A stretch of 64,000 nt of DNA. Source: Rhizobacter terrae (GTDB lineage Bacteria > Pseudomonadota > Gammaproteobacteria > Burkholderiales > Burkholderiaceae_C). Position 1 is the first letter of the stretch. Each line of letters opens with the position of its first letter. The notes under the pieces were generated by a model. It saw only the letters and a list, made by a program, of their open reading frames with translations, was not told where the DNA came from and did no database searches. Location of the stretch: NCBI RefSeq assembly GCF_003852895.1, contig NZ_QUSW01000004.1, positions 186,001-250,000 of the forward strand, in the 5' to 3' direction. A program made the translations under genes and the position numbers. Positions 52,433 through 60,257 of this stretch are shown piece after piece.

Positions 52433-52535
52433 GGCTATCCTCGGCAATGCAGAAAAACGCGGAATGGACAACAGCGCGGTGAGCTGTGGCTGGCGGTCTG
52501 AACTGCTGGACGGCGCGAGCGGTGGGCTGCAACTG

Positions 52536-52549
52536 ACTGACCGGTCAGT
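52536..52549. promoter_or_regulatory. Palindromic operator (TetR-type) of the RND operon
   Basis: ACTGACCGGTCAGT is a perfect 14-bp palindrome that touches the downstream edge of the -10 and should cover the transcription start. Its form matches many TetR-family operators of efflux genes. No tetR gene lies within the window. Confidence 0.7.
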
Positions 52550-52578
52550 AATGTATTCGTGAGAACCCGCAGTGTCAA
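52550..52578 (-). promoter_or_regulatory. Sigma-70 promoter of the RND efflux operon
   Basis: On the minus strand TTGACA (52573-52578) and TACATT (52550-52555) are separated by exactly 17 bp. The -35 is perfect and the -10 has four of six consensus bases. The predicted start lies inside the operator, leaving a leader of about 110 bases before the adaptor gene. Confidence 0.75.
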
Positions 52579-52645
52579 TTCCGTTCGGCGGCTTTGTCGT
52601 GAACAAAGTAGTCATCAAAAGTAGCTGCCGATCTTCGCGACGACA

Positions 52646-53509
52646 ATGCACGCCGTGAGCGTCGACCACTACGAAAACTTCCCTGTTGCCTCCGTCCTGT
52701 GCCCGCCCCGGCTGCGCCCCGCGGTGGCGGCCATCTACTGGTTCGCGCGGACGGCGGACGACATCGCCGACGAAGGAGATGCCTCGCCGGCCGAACGGCT
52801 GGCGGCGCTCGCACAGTATCGGGCGGCGCTGGAATCCACGGTAGCCGGGCAGGCGGTGACGGGCCCGTGGCAAGGGGTTTTCGGGCCGCTGGCCGAAGCC
52901 ATGAAAGTCCATCACCTGCCGCCGGCGCTGCTTCGCGACCTGCTCAGCGCCTTCGAGCAGGACGTGGTCAAGCACGACTACGCCGACCGCGCCGAGTTGC
53001 TCGACTATTGCCGCCGATCGGCCAACCCGGTCGGACGCCTGCTGCTGCACCTGTATGGCGTGGATGACGACCCGGCCCGCCGACAGTCGGACGCCATCTG
53101 CACGGCGCTGCAGCTCATCAACTTCTGGCAGGACCTGGGCGTGGACACCGCCCGTGGCCGCCTGTATCCGCCGATGGTTGACGTGGCCCGTCATGGCGTG
53201 ACCGCGCAGGCCCTGCTGGAGCGGCAGGACACCGCCGCCACCCGCGCGCTCGTCGCCGACCTCGTACGCTGGAGCCGTGAGCTCATGCTCAGCGGCGCCC
53301 CGTTGGCCCATCGTGTCCCCGGCCGTGCCGGCTGGGAATTGCGGCTTGTCGTGCAGGGCGGGCTGCGCATCCTCGACAGGATCGAAGGCATGGACTTTGC
53401 GAGCATCGCGAAGCGCCCCACACTGCGCTGGTTCGACGTCCCCCTCCTCTTCTGGCGGGCGCTGTGCATGCGCCCCGCCGCCGTTCCCATGGCCAGCAAA
53501 GCCACATGA
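52646..53509 (+). CDS. hpnC: HpnC, hydroxysqualene synthase
   Basis: HpnC converts presqualene diphosphate to hydroxysqualene in the three-enzyme bacterial squalene route. The 287 residues of this isoprenoid synthase contain the Asp-rich motifs ADDIADEGD (about 38) and NFWQDLGVD (about 157), the trans-prenyltransferase arrangement. The start ATG lacks a strong Shine-Dalgarno sequence. Its stop overlaps hpnD (ATGA). Confidence 0.93.
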   Translation: MHAVSVDHYENFPVASVLCPPRLRPAVAAIYWFARTADDIADEGDASPAERLAALAQYRAALESTVAGQAVTGPWQGVFGPLAEAMKVHHLPPALLRDLLSAFEQDVVKHDYADRAELLDYCRRSANPVGRLLLHLYGVDDDPARRQSDAICTALQLINFWQDLGVDTARGRLYPPMVDVARHGVTAQALLERQDTAATRALVADLVRWSRELMLSGAPLAHRVPGRAGWELRLVVQGGLRILDRIEGMDFASIAKRPTLRWFDVPLLFWRALCMRPAAVPMASKAT

Positions 53510-54354
53510 CTCCAGAACAATACGTGCAAGAGAAGGCCGCCAAGAGCGGCTCGAGCTTCTACTACGCCTTCCTCTTCCTGCCGCCGCCGCAGCGCGCCGC
53601 CATCACCGCCTTCTATGCCTTCTGCCGCGAGGTGGACGACGTGGTCGACGAGGTGAGCGACCCCGGCGTGGCCGCCACCAAATTGGCGTGGTGGAACAAG
53701 GAGGTCGCCTCCAGCTTCGCGGGCCAGCCCAGCCACCCGGCGATGAAGGCGCTGATGCCCCACGTGAAGGACTACGGCATCGAGGCTTCGCACCTGCATG
53801 CCGTGATCGAAGGCTGCCGCATGGACCTGGAGCAGTCTCGCTACCTGGACTTCGCCGGCCTGAGGCGGTACTGCCACCTCGTGGCGGGCGAAGTCGGCGA
53901 GGTGGCGGCCAACGTGTTCGGCCGCACCAGCGACAAGACCGTCGAGTACGCGCATCGCCTGGGCCTGGCGATGCAGCTCACCAACATCATTCGCGACGTG
54001 GGCGACGACGCTCGTCGAGGGCGCATCTACCTCCCGGTGTCGGAGCTGCAGCAGTTCGACGTGAAGGCGCACGAGATCCTCAACCGCCAGGCACCCTTCG
54101 GCTACAGCGAGCGCTTCACCGCGCTCATGAAGTTCCAGGCCGAGCGCGCCCACCGCTTCTACGACGAGGCCTTCGCCCTGCTGCCCGACGCGGACCGCGC
54201 CACGCAAAAGCCCGGGCTGATGATGGCCAACATCTACCGCACCTTGCTGCGCGAGATCGAGTCCGACAACTTCCAGGTGCTGCACCAGCGCACCTCGCTC
54301 ACGCCGCTGCGCAAACTCTGGATCGCCATGAAGACGAACTGGAGAGGGCGCTAG
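53506..54354 (+). CDS. hpnD: HpnD, presqualene diphosphate synthase
   Basis: HpnD condenses two farnesyl diphosphates to presqualene diphosphate. The 282 residues show FCREVDDVVDEVSD (about 39-52), EGCRMDLEQSRYLDF and the second Asp motif IIRDVGDDARRGRIYLP. The ATG at 53506 overlaps the hpnC stop. Its own stop TAG shares a base with the hpnE GTG start. Farnesyl diphosphate would come from the MEP pathway, of which ispG is in this window. Confidence 0.95.
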   Translation: MTPEQYVQEKAAKSGSSFYYAFLFLPPPQRAAITAFYAFCREVDDVVDEVSDPGVAATKLAWWNKEVASSFAGQPSHPAMKALMPHVKDYGIEASHLHAVIEGCRMDLEQSRYLDFAGLRRYCHLVAGEVGEVAANVFGRTSDKTVEYAHRLGLAMQLTNIIRDVGDDARRGRIYLPVSELQQFDVKAHEILNRQAPFGYSERFTALMKFQAERAHRFYDEAFALLPDADRATQKPGLMMANIYRTLLREIESDNFQVLHQRTSLTPLRKLWIAMKTNWRGR

Positions 54355-55661
54355 TGCCGGCGCTGCAAGTCGCCGTGGTCGGCGGCGGCTGGGCGGGGCT
54401 GGCGGCGGCGTTGGAGGCCACCTCGCTGGGCGCGCAGGTCAACCTCTTCGAGATGGCCCCGCAGCTCGGAGGCCGCGCACGCAGCGTGCAGACCGATGGG
54501 CTGGTACTGGACAACGGCCAGCACATCATGATCGGCGCCTACGTCGAGACGCTGCGCATCATGCGCATGGTGGGCGTGGACCTCAAGCAGGCGTTCCTGC
54601 GCACGCCGCTGCGACTGCTGGATGCGTCAGGCGATGGCCTGGTGCTGCCGGGCGGTCATCCGATGCTTGCATTCGCACGTGGCGTGCTGGGCCGGCGAGG
54701 CTGGACGCTGCGGGAGCGCCTGGCCCTCCTCCAAGCTGCCACCGGCTGGATGCTGCGCGGATTCAGCTGCCCCGACGGCATGACCGTCGGTGAGCTGGTG
54801 CGCAGCCTGCCGGCCGCGGTGCAGGACGGCCTGATCGATCCGCTGTGCGTGGCGGCCCTGAACACGCCATCCCGCTCAGCAAGCGCCAAGGTCTTTCTCC
54901 GCGTGATCCGCGACGCGCTGTTCAGCGGTCAAGGGTCGGCGGACCTGCTGCTGCCGCGCCTGCGGCTGGGGGATTTGCTGCCGTCACCTGCACTGGATTG
55001 GCTGATGCGTTCAGGCGCGACGGTCCAGGTGGGGCGACGCGTCGAGCGCATCGAACGCAGCGGCACATGGCAGGTGGATGGACGCGCCTTCGATGCCGTG
55101 ATCCTTGCCTGCTCCGCTGCCGAGGCATCGCGCCTGGCTGCACCGACCAATGAGGCCTGGGCTGCGCAAGCCGGCGCCCTGGGCTACGAGCCCATCGTCA
55201 CGGTCTACATGCGATGTGATGGCACGGTGCTGCCCGAGCCGATGCTGGTTCTGCCCTCCGACGAAGAGACCCGGCCCGCACAGTTCGTGTTCGACCATGG
55301 GCAACTGGGCGGCAGCCCCGGCCTGCTCGCCTTCGTCATCAGCGGTGCCGCGCCATGGCTCGAACGCGGCACCGATGCCACCCGCGACGCCACACTGGCG
55401 CAGGCGAAGGAGTTGCTGCACCGGCATCTGAAGGCGCCTCCGGTCCACATCCGCAACCTCACGGAAAAGCGGGCCACCTTCCGCTGCGTGCCGGAGTTGG
55501 ATCGACCAGCAGGCCACATCGCTCCCGGGCTCATCGCCGCCGGCGACTACATCGCCGGCCCCTACCCCGCCACCATCGAAGGCGCGGTGCGCAGCGCCAT
55601 CGCCGCAGCGCGGCAGGCCGTCAGCGCCGAGCGAATGGCGCCGCCAGCGGCTCCCCAATGA
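54354..55661 (+). CDS. hpnE: HpnE, hydroxysqualene dehydroxylase
   Basis: HpnE is an FAD amine-oxidase-like enzyme that reduces hydroxysqualene to squalene. The 435 residues begin with the FAD motif VVGGGWAGLAAALEA (about 7), continue with LGGRARSVQTDGLVLDNGQHIMIGAY, and end with GLIAAGDYIAGPYPATIEGAVRSA, typical of the family. The start codon is GTG, sharing a base with the hpnD stop. The last 41 bp overlap the end of the convergent TIGR03790-type gene. No squalene-hopene cyclase gene is adjacent. Confidence 0.92.
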   Translation: MPALQVAVVGGGWAGLAAALEATSLGAQVNLFEMAPQLGGRARSVQTDGLVLDNGQHIMIGAYVETLRIMRMVGVDLKQAFLRTPLRLLDASGDGLVLPGGHPMLAFARGVLGRRGWTLRERLALLQAATGWMLRGFSCPDGMTVGELVRSLPAAVQDGLIDPLCVAALNTPSRSASAKVFLRVIRDALFSGQGSADLLLPRLRLGDLLPSPALDWLMRSGATVQVGRRVERIERSGTWQVDGRAFDAVILACSAAEASRLAAPTNEAWAAQAGALGYEPIVTVYMRCDGTVLPEPMLVLPSDEETRPAQFVFDHGQLGGSPGLLAFVISGAAPWLERGTDATRDATLAQAKELLHRHLKAPPVHIRNLTEKRATFRCVPELDRPAGHIAPGLIAAGDYIAGPYPATIEGAVRSAIAAARQAVSAERMAPPAAPQ

Positions 55662-56682
55662 ACAGCCCCTGCTGCGGCCACGCGACGCTGCGCCAATAGG
55701 CCTCGATGGCCGTGCTGCCCATCAGGTAGCTGGACAGCAGCACCTTCGGATGCGGAAACTTCTGCTGGAACGCGCAGGGCTCCGACACCGTGCCATAGCT
55801 TGCCGTGGCGCCCGAGGCGATCCAGTCGAGGATGCTCATCTGGCCGCTCTTGCCGTCGAGCTGGCCGCCGAAGGACGTGAGGTGATCGGCCAGGGCGCCC
55901 GGCACCCATTTCAAGGTATCGAGCTTGTCCACCTGGATGGCGCCCGTCTCGTACAGCACGAGGTGCTCCACGCCTTCGATGGCCTGGGTGCGCTCTGTGC
56001 GGACCACCACGCCCGATCCCTGGATCGGCCCTGAAGGCGGGAACAGCGGCGCCCGCGAATTCCGGTCACGGTCCTTGGTAACGACGAAGTAGGCATTGGT
56101 CGATGGCGCGCCCCGCCTGAGCAGGCTGCGGTCGGACACGACACCGCGTTCGATCAAGGCCTTGGCGCCTGCCACGTCCGTCGCGGCCAGCAGCATGGAC
56201 AGGCGCATGCCAAAGCTCGAATAGGGCTTGAGGCTGCGTGAGTCGAAATACGACGACGGCTTGGTGGTGAAGCAGGTGCGCGTCTGCTCGCAAGGCGTCG
56301 GGTCGTATCCCATGGTCACGGCCGCGGTGATGGAGTTGCAGGCGACGGCATAGGGCATCTTCCACGCGAGCGCCAGGGCCTGCGTGCCGCCGTTGAAGCG
56401 AGCGTCGATCTCCGTCTTGAGGTGTTCGAATTCTTCCGGCGTGAGGCTGGCCTTCACCGGAAACTCCACTCGAAGCACTTGCTCGGGCGTGAGCTTGCGC
56501 GCCTGGATGTAGAACTCGCCCACTTCGACCGAGTATGGGTCGGCGGTGTTGATGACCAGCCCGATGTCGCGGCTGGTCAGCGCGTTCGCGCCTGGGCTTG
56601 CCACGCCCACCCCGACGAGCAGGCAGAAGCGGAAAAAGATTGTGAAAAATCCATCCCAGGATGCAGTCGATCTTTTCGCCAT
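55621..56682 (-). CDS. TIGR03790-type exported protein, function unknown
   Basis: The 353 residues have a signal peptide or N-terminal anchor (about 11-35) and fit the TIGR03790 family as I recall it. Signs are the opening block DIGLVINTADPYSVEVGEFYIQARKL, the NxxTAAV block with several Cys (CNSITAAVTMGYDPTPCEQTRTC, two adjacent stretches), and the end PKVLLSSYLMGSTAIEAYW followed by GLFIGEPLAAPF. No function is established for the family. It is divergent from the iclR-type gene (35 bp) and convergent with hpnE (41 bp overlap). Confidence 0.7.
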   Translation of the reverse strand: MAKRSTASWDGFFTIFFRFCLLVGVGVASPGANALTSRDIGLVINTADPYSVEVGEFYIQARKLTPEQVLRVEFPVKASLTPEEFEHLKTEIDARFNGGTQALALAWKMPYAVACNSITAAVTMGYDPTPCEQTRTCFTTKPSSYFDSRSLKPYSSFGMRLSMLLAATDVAGAKALIERGVVSDRSLLRRGAPSTNAYFVVTKDRDRNSRAPLFPPSGPIQGSGVVVRTERTQAIEGVEHLVLYETGAIQVDKLDTLKWVPGALADHLTSFGGQLDGKSGQMSILDWIASGATASYGTVSEPCAFQQKFPHPKVLLSSYLMGSTAIEAYWRSVAWPQQGLFIGEPLAAPFARR

Positions 56683-56717
56683 GCAAAATTTCGGTTTTTT
56701 GGGGGAGAATCGGCGCC

Positions 56718-57506
56718 ATGAAAACCACCGAATCCAAGGCCCCGACGATACAGGTGCTGGAGCGCATGTTTTCGCTTCTGGATGTATTGGCCTCGTACCA
56801 GGACCCGGTGTCGCTCAAGACCATCAGCGAGCAGACCGGCCTGCACCCGTCCACTGCCCACCGCATCCTCAACGACCTGGCCCTGGGCCGCTACGTCGAT
56901 CGCCCTGAAGCCGGCAGCTACCGGCTGGGCATGCGGCTGCTGGAGCTGGGCAACCTGGTGAAGGCACGGCTGGACGTCCGCGACGCCGCGCTGGGTCCGA
57001 TGCGCGAACTGCACAAGCTCACCCACCAGCCGGTGAATCTGTCGATGCGCCAGGGTGACGAGATCGTCTACATCGAGCGTACCTACAGCGAACGCTCGGG
57101 CATGCAGGTGGTCCGTGCCATCGGCGGACGCGCTCCGCTGCACCTCACCTCGGTGGGCAAGCTCTTCCTGGCCCACGACGACCCGCAGCGCGTACGTGCC
57201 TACGCGACGCGCACGGGGCTGGCGGGCCACACGCGCAACAGCATCACCAGCCTGCCGACGCTGGAACGGGCCTTGTCCAAGGTGCTGCACGACGGCACCG
57301 CCCGGGACGACGAGGAACTGGAGCTGGGCGTGCGCTGCATGGCCGCGGGCATCCTCGATGACCAGGGCAAGCTGGTGGCGGGGCTGTCCATCTCCGCGCC
57401 GGCGGACCGGCTGGAAGAGGCATGGCTGGAGCGATTGAAGGCGACGGCCGCGCAAATCTCCGCAGCCCTGGGACACCGACCTTCTGCTGCAGCTGCCGGC
57501 ACCTGA
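56718..57506 (+). CDS. IclR-family transcriptional regulator
   Basis: This 262-residue regulator has a winged HTH (about 12-70, SLKTISEQTGLHPSTAHRILNDL) and the C-terminal IclR effector domain (about 80-250, RAIGGRAPLHLTSVGKLFLA and ELGVRCMAAGILDDQGKLVAGLSISAP). The ATG at 56718 follows a GGGGGAGA Shine-Dalgarno sequence. Its neighbour on the other strand starts only 35 bp away, so the two probably share control. Its effector cannot be read from sequence. Confidence 0.93.
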   Translation: MKTTESKAPTIQVLERMFSLLDVLASYQDPVSLKTISEQTGLHPSTAHRILNDLALGRYVDRPEAGSYRLGMRLLELGNLVKARLDVRDAALGPMRELHKLTHQPVNLSMRQGDEIVYIERTYSERSGMQVVRAIGGRAPLHLTSVGKLFLAHDDPQRVRAYATRTGLAGHTRNSITSLPTLERALSKVLHDGTARDDEELELGVRCMAAGILDDQGKLVAGLSISAPADRLEEAWLERLKATAAQISAALGHRPSAAAAGT

Positions 57507-57522
57507 GTCCCGCCACCGGAAA

Positions 57523-57554
57523 GCAAGAAGCCCGGCGGTTGCCGGGCTTCTTGC
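57523..57554. terminator. Strong bidirectional terminator between iclR-type gene and pbpG
   Basis: GCAAGAAGCCCGGC at 57523-57536 and its exact complement at 57541-57554 form a 14-bp stem with a GGTT loop, between two convergent genes. Each side ends in a mixed TTCTTGC tract within the stem, so it serves both directions. Confidence 0.85.
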
Positions 57555-57571
57555 CTTGAGATTGCGTCAGA

Positions 57572-58555
57572 TCAGGACGTGACCTTGGGCGCTGCGACAC
57601 GGGCCGTCGGGTTGCTCTCGTTGATCCACTTGCGCACCCGCTCCGCATCGCCAATACGAGAACGCGAGCCGGCGGAATCAAGGAACACCATGATCAGCTT
57701 GCGGCCTGCCATCTGCGCCTGCATGACCAGGCAACGCCCGGCTTCAGTGATGTAGCCCGTCTTCTGCAGCCCGATGTCCCAGCTCGGGTTGCGCACCAGC
57801 ATGTTCGTGTTGCGGAATTGCATGGGGCGGTTGTTGACCGCGACCTGGTACTCCGGCGACGTCGACAGCTCGCGGATGATCTGGTGCTGGTGCGCGGCCT
57901 TCACCAGCGTGGCGAGGTCACGCGCGCTCGACTGGTTCTTGCTCGACAGGCCGGTCGGCTCGACGTAGCTCGTGTCGGCCATGCCCAGCGCCTGTGCCTT
58001 GGCGTTCATCGCAGTCACGAAGGCATTCAGACCACCGGGGTAGCTGCGGCCCAGCGCATGCGCTGCGCGGTTTTCGGAAGACATCAGCGCCAGGTGCAGC
58101 ATCTCGCCGCGCGTGAGCTGCGTGCCGACCTTCAGGCGCGAGCGGCTGTGCTTCTCGGTGTCCACATCGTCTTGCGTGACGGTGAGCACCTCGTCCAGCG
58201 GCTGCTTGGCTTCGGTCACGATGACCGCGGTCATCAGCTTGGTGAGGGACGCAATGGGCAGAACCGCTTCGGGGTTCTTGCTGAAGAGGACTTCGTCGGT
58301 GTCCTGGTCAAGGACCAGGGCGACACCGGACTTCAGATTGAGTTCATCCTGCGTGGCGTGCAGGCCGGCCATCTGGCCGTAGGACGGGTGAGCCGGCTCG
58401 ACCTCGACCGCCGCACGCTGCTTGACGCTCTTGGAGGCGCGCGCAGAGGTGACCGCCTTTTTCTTGGCGGCCAGCGCTTCAGACGGTGCAGTCAGGCACA
58501 GGGTGACCGACAAGGCCACCACAGCTACCGACGCGAGTTTTGACAAGTACAACAC
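57572..58555 (-). CDS. pbpG: D-alanyl-D-alanine endopeptidase, PBP7-type
   Basis: This penicillin-binding peptidase of the periplasm cuts D-Ala-meso-DAP cross-links. The 327 residues have a signal peptide likely cleaved near EALA (about 29), the active SxxK with Ser103 and Lys106 (ASLTKLMT), SxN in SSENRA (about 160-162) and the KTG box with Lys265 (LQKTGYI). The start is GTG with AGAGG upstream. A promoter and a perfect CRP-like palindrome lie in the 126 bp before it. Confidence 0.93.
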   Translation of the reverse strand: MLYLSKLASVAVVALSVTLCLTAPSEALAAKKKAVTSARASKSVKQRAAVEVEPAHPSYGQMAGLHATQDELNLKSGVALVLDQDTDEVLFSKNPEAVLPIASLTKLMTAVIVTEAKQPLDEVLTVTQDDVDTEKHSRSRLKVGTQLTRGEMLHLALMSSENRAAHALGRSYPGGLNAFVTAMNAKAQALGMADTSYVEPTGLSSKNQSSARDLATLVKAAHQHQIIRELSTSPEYQVAVNNRPMQFRNTNMLVRNPSWDIGLQKTGYITEAGRCLVMQAQMAGRKLIMVFLDSAGSRSRIGDAERVRKWINESNPTARVAAPKVTS

Positions 58556-58582
58556 GTGAACCTCTGCTCACACGGTGGCGCC

Positions 58583-58611
58583 AGTGTAGGCGAAAGGAAA
58601 ACCACGCGCAA
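58583..58611 (-). promoter_or_regulatory. Promoter of pbpG
   Basis: On the minus strand TTGCGC (58606-58611) and TACACT (58583-58588) are spaced by 17 bp, about 28 bp before the GTG start of pbpG. The hexamers match the consensus in four and four positions. A palindrome for a CRP-type regulator lies upstream. Confidence 0.6.
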
Positions 58612-58634
58612 GATCAATAACTTACGTCACCCTT

Positions 58635-58651
58635 CTCAAGCTGAGCTTGAG
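58635..58651 (-). terminator. Small hairpin after leuA1
   Basis: CTCAAGC at 58635-58641 and GCTTGAG at 58645-58651 form a 7-bp stem with a 3-base loop, about 30 bp after the second leuA stop. There is no U-tract, so its terminator role is weak. Confidence 0.35.
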
Positions 58652-58661
58652 TGCAGTCAGA

Positions 58662-58681
58662 TTTGTGACAAGTGTCACAAA
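58662..58681. promoter_or_regulatory. Perfect CRP-type palindrome upstream of pbpG
   Basis: TTTGTGACAAGTGTCACAAA is a 9-bp perfect inverted repeat with a 2-base centre and contains TGTGA-N6-TCACA, the consensus of CRP/Vfr-type regulators. Its centre is about 95 bp upstream of the predicted pbpG start site, a class-I-like distance. It also directly follows the leuA1 stop codon. Confidence 0.6.
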
Positions 58682-60223
58682 TCAGCCCTGGGCGGCCACG
58701 CGTTCGGTCTTGCTGTGCAGCTTGTTCAACGCCGACAGGTACGCCTTGGCCGACGCCACGACGATGTCCGGATCGGCACCGACGCCGTTGACGACCCGGC
58801 CCCCGTGTTGCAGCCGAACCGTCACTTCGCCTTGTGATTCTGTGCTGCCGGAGGTGATCGCATTGACCGAATAGAGCAGCATTTCGGCGCCACTTTGCAC
58901 TCTGGATTCGATGGCCCGAAGGCTCGCATCCACCGGCCCGTTGCCGTCGCTCTCGGCGTGCATCTCCTGTTCGCCGGCAGAGAAGGCCACCTTCGCGTGA
59001 GGACGCTCTCCCATCTCCGAATGCTGCGACAGCGCCAGCAGCCGGTAGTGCTCCTGCTCGTGGGTGACGGCCTCGTCCATCACGAGCGCGAGGATGTCCT
59101 CATCGAAGATGTCGCTCTTGCGGTCGGCCAGCTCCTTGAACTTCGCGAAGGCCGCGTTGATCTCGGCTTCCGAATCCAGCTCGATGCCCAGCTCCTGCAG
59201 GCGCTGCTTGAAGGCATTGCGGCCCGACAGCTTGCCCAGCACGATCTTGTTGGCCGTCCAGCCCACGTCTTCGGCACGCATGATCTCGTAGGTGTCGCGC
59301 GCCTTGAGCACGCCGTCCTGGTGGATGCCCGAGGCATGCGCGAAGGCATTGGCACCCACCACCGCCTTGTTGGGCTGCACCACGAAGCCGGTCGTCTGCG
59401 AGACGAGGCGCGAGGCCGGCACGATCTGCGACGGATCGACGCCGATCTCCAGCCCGAAGTAGTCGCGGCGCGTCTTCACCGCCATCACCACTTCCTCCAG
59501 CGAGCAATTGCCCGCGCGCTCGCCCAGGCCGTTGATGGTGCATTCGATCTGTCGCGCCCCGCCGATCTTCACGCCGGCCAGCGAGTTGGCCACGGCCATG
59601 CCCAGGTCGTTGTGGCAGTGCACCGACCAGACGGCCTTGTCCGCGTTGGGAATACGCTCGCGCAGGTGGCGGATGAAGTTGCCATACAGCTCGGGAATCG
59701 CGTAGCCAACGGTGTCCGGGATGTTGATGGTGGTCGCGCCCTCGGCGATCACCGCTTCCAGCACCCTGCACAGGAAGTCCGGGTCGGAGCGGTAGCCGTC
59801 CTCGGGCGAAAACTCGATGTCGTCAGTGAGGTTGCGAGCAAATCGCACCGACAACTTCGCCTGCTCGAACACCTGGTCGGGCGTCATGCGCAGCTTCTTT
59901 TCCATGTGCAGCGCACTGGTGGCGATGAAGGTGTGGATGCGCGAGCGGGCCGCGCCCTTCAAGGCTTCGGCGGCGCGCGAGATGTCGCGGTCGTTGGCCC
60001 GCGCCAGCGAGCACACCGTGGATTCCTTGATGTGATCGGCGATCGCTTTCACCGCCTCGAAATCACCATTGCTCGACGCGGCAAAACCCGCTTCGATCAC
60101 GTCCACGCGCAGGCGCTCGAGCTGCCGCGCGATGCGCAACTTCTCGTCCTTGGTCATCGAGGCGCCCGGGGACTGCTCGCCGTCGCGCAGGGTGGTGTCG
60201 AAAATGATCAGCTTGTCGCTCAT
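58682..60223 (-). CDS. leuA1: 2-isopropylmalate synthase, class I (bacterial type)
   Basis: This enzyme condenses 2-oxoisovalerate and acetyl-CoA, the first step of leucine synthesis. The 513-residue protein has the HMG-like TIM barrel with [16 protein letters not shown] (about 8-23), metal-binding [14 protein letters not shown] and the [12 protein letters not shown] block. The C-terminal regulatory domain follows (about 390-500). It follows leuA2 by 34 bp. It matches the usual LeuA family, while its neighbour is the longer second class. Confidence 0.95.
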   Translation of the reverse strand: MSDKLIIFDTTLRDGEQSPGASMTKDEKLRIARQLERLRVDVIEAGFAASSNGDFEAVKAIADHIKESTVCSLARANDRDISRAAEALKGAARSRIHTFIATSALHMEKKLRMTPDQVFEQAKLSVRFARNLTDDIEFSPEDGYRSDPDFLCRVLEAVIAEGATTINIPDTVGYAIPELYGNFIRHLRERIPNADKAVWSVHCHNDLGMAVANSLAGVKIGGARQIECTINGLGERAGNCSLEEVVMAVKTRRDYFGLEIGVDPSQIVPASRLVSQTTGFVVQPNKAVVGANAFAHASGIHQDGVLKARDTYEIMRAEDVGWTANKIVLGKLSGRNAFKQRLQELGIELDSEAEINAAFAKFKELADRKSDIFDEDILALVMDEAVTHEQEHYRLLALSQHSEMGERPHAKVAFSAGEQEMHAESDGNGPVDASLRAIESRVQSGAEMLLYSVNAITSGSTESQGEVTVRLQHGGRVVNGVGADPDIVVASAKAYLSALNKLHSKTERVAAQG

Positions 60224-60257
60224 GGTGATTCCTCAGCGTTTTTCTCTCAGCGCGATC

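Noticed and set aside
52433-53311. N-terminal extension of the efflux adaptor across hpnC
   Set aside because: It lies antisense to hpnC and upstream of a perfect lipoprotein signal peptide and of the promoter.
53277-54353. Long 5-prime extension of the hpnE frame through hpnD
   Set aside because: The extension is Arg/Pro-rich and overlaps hpnD. The FAD motif begins right after the GTG at 54354.
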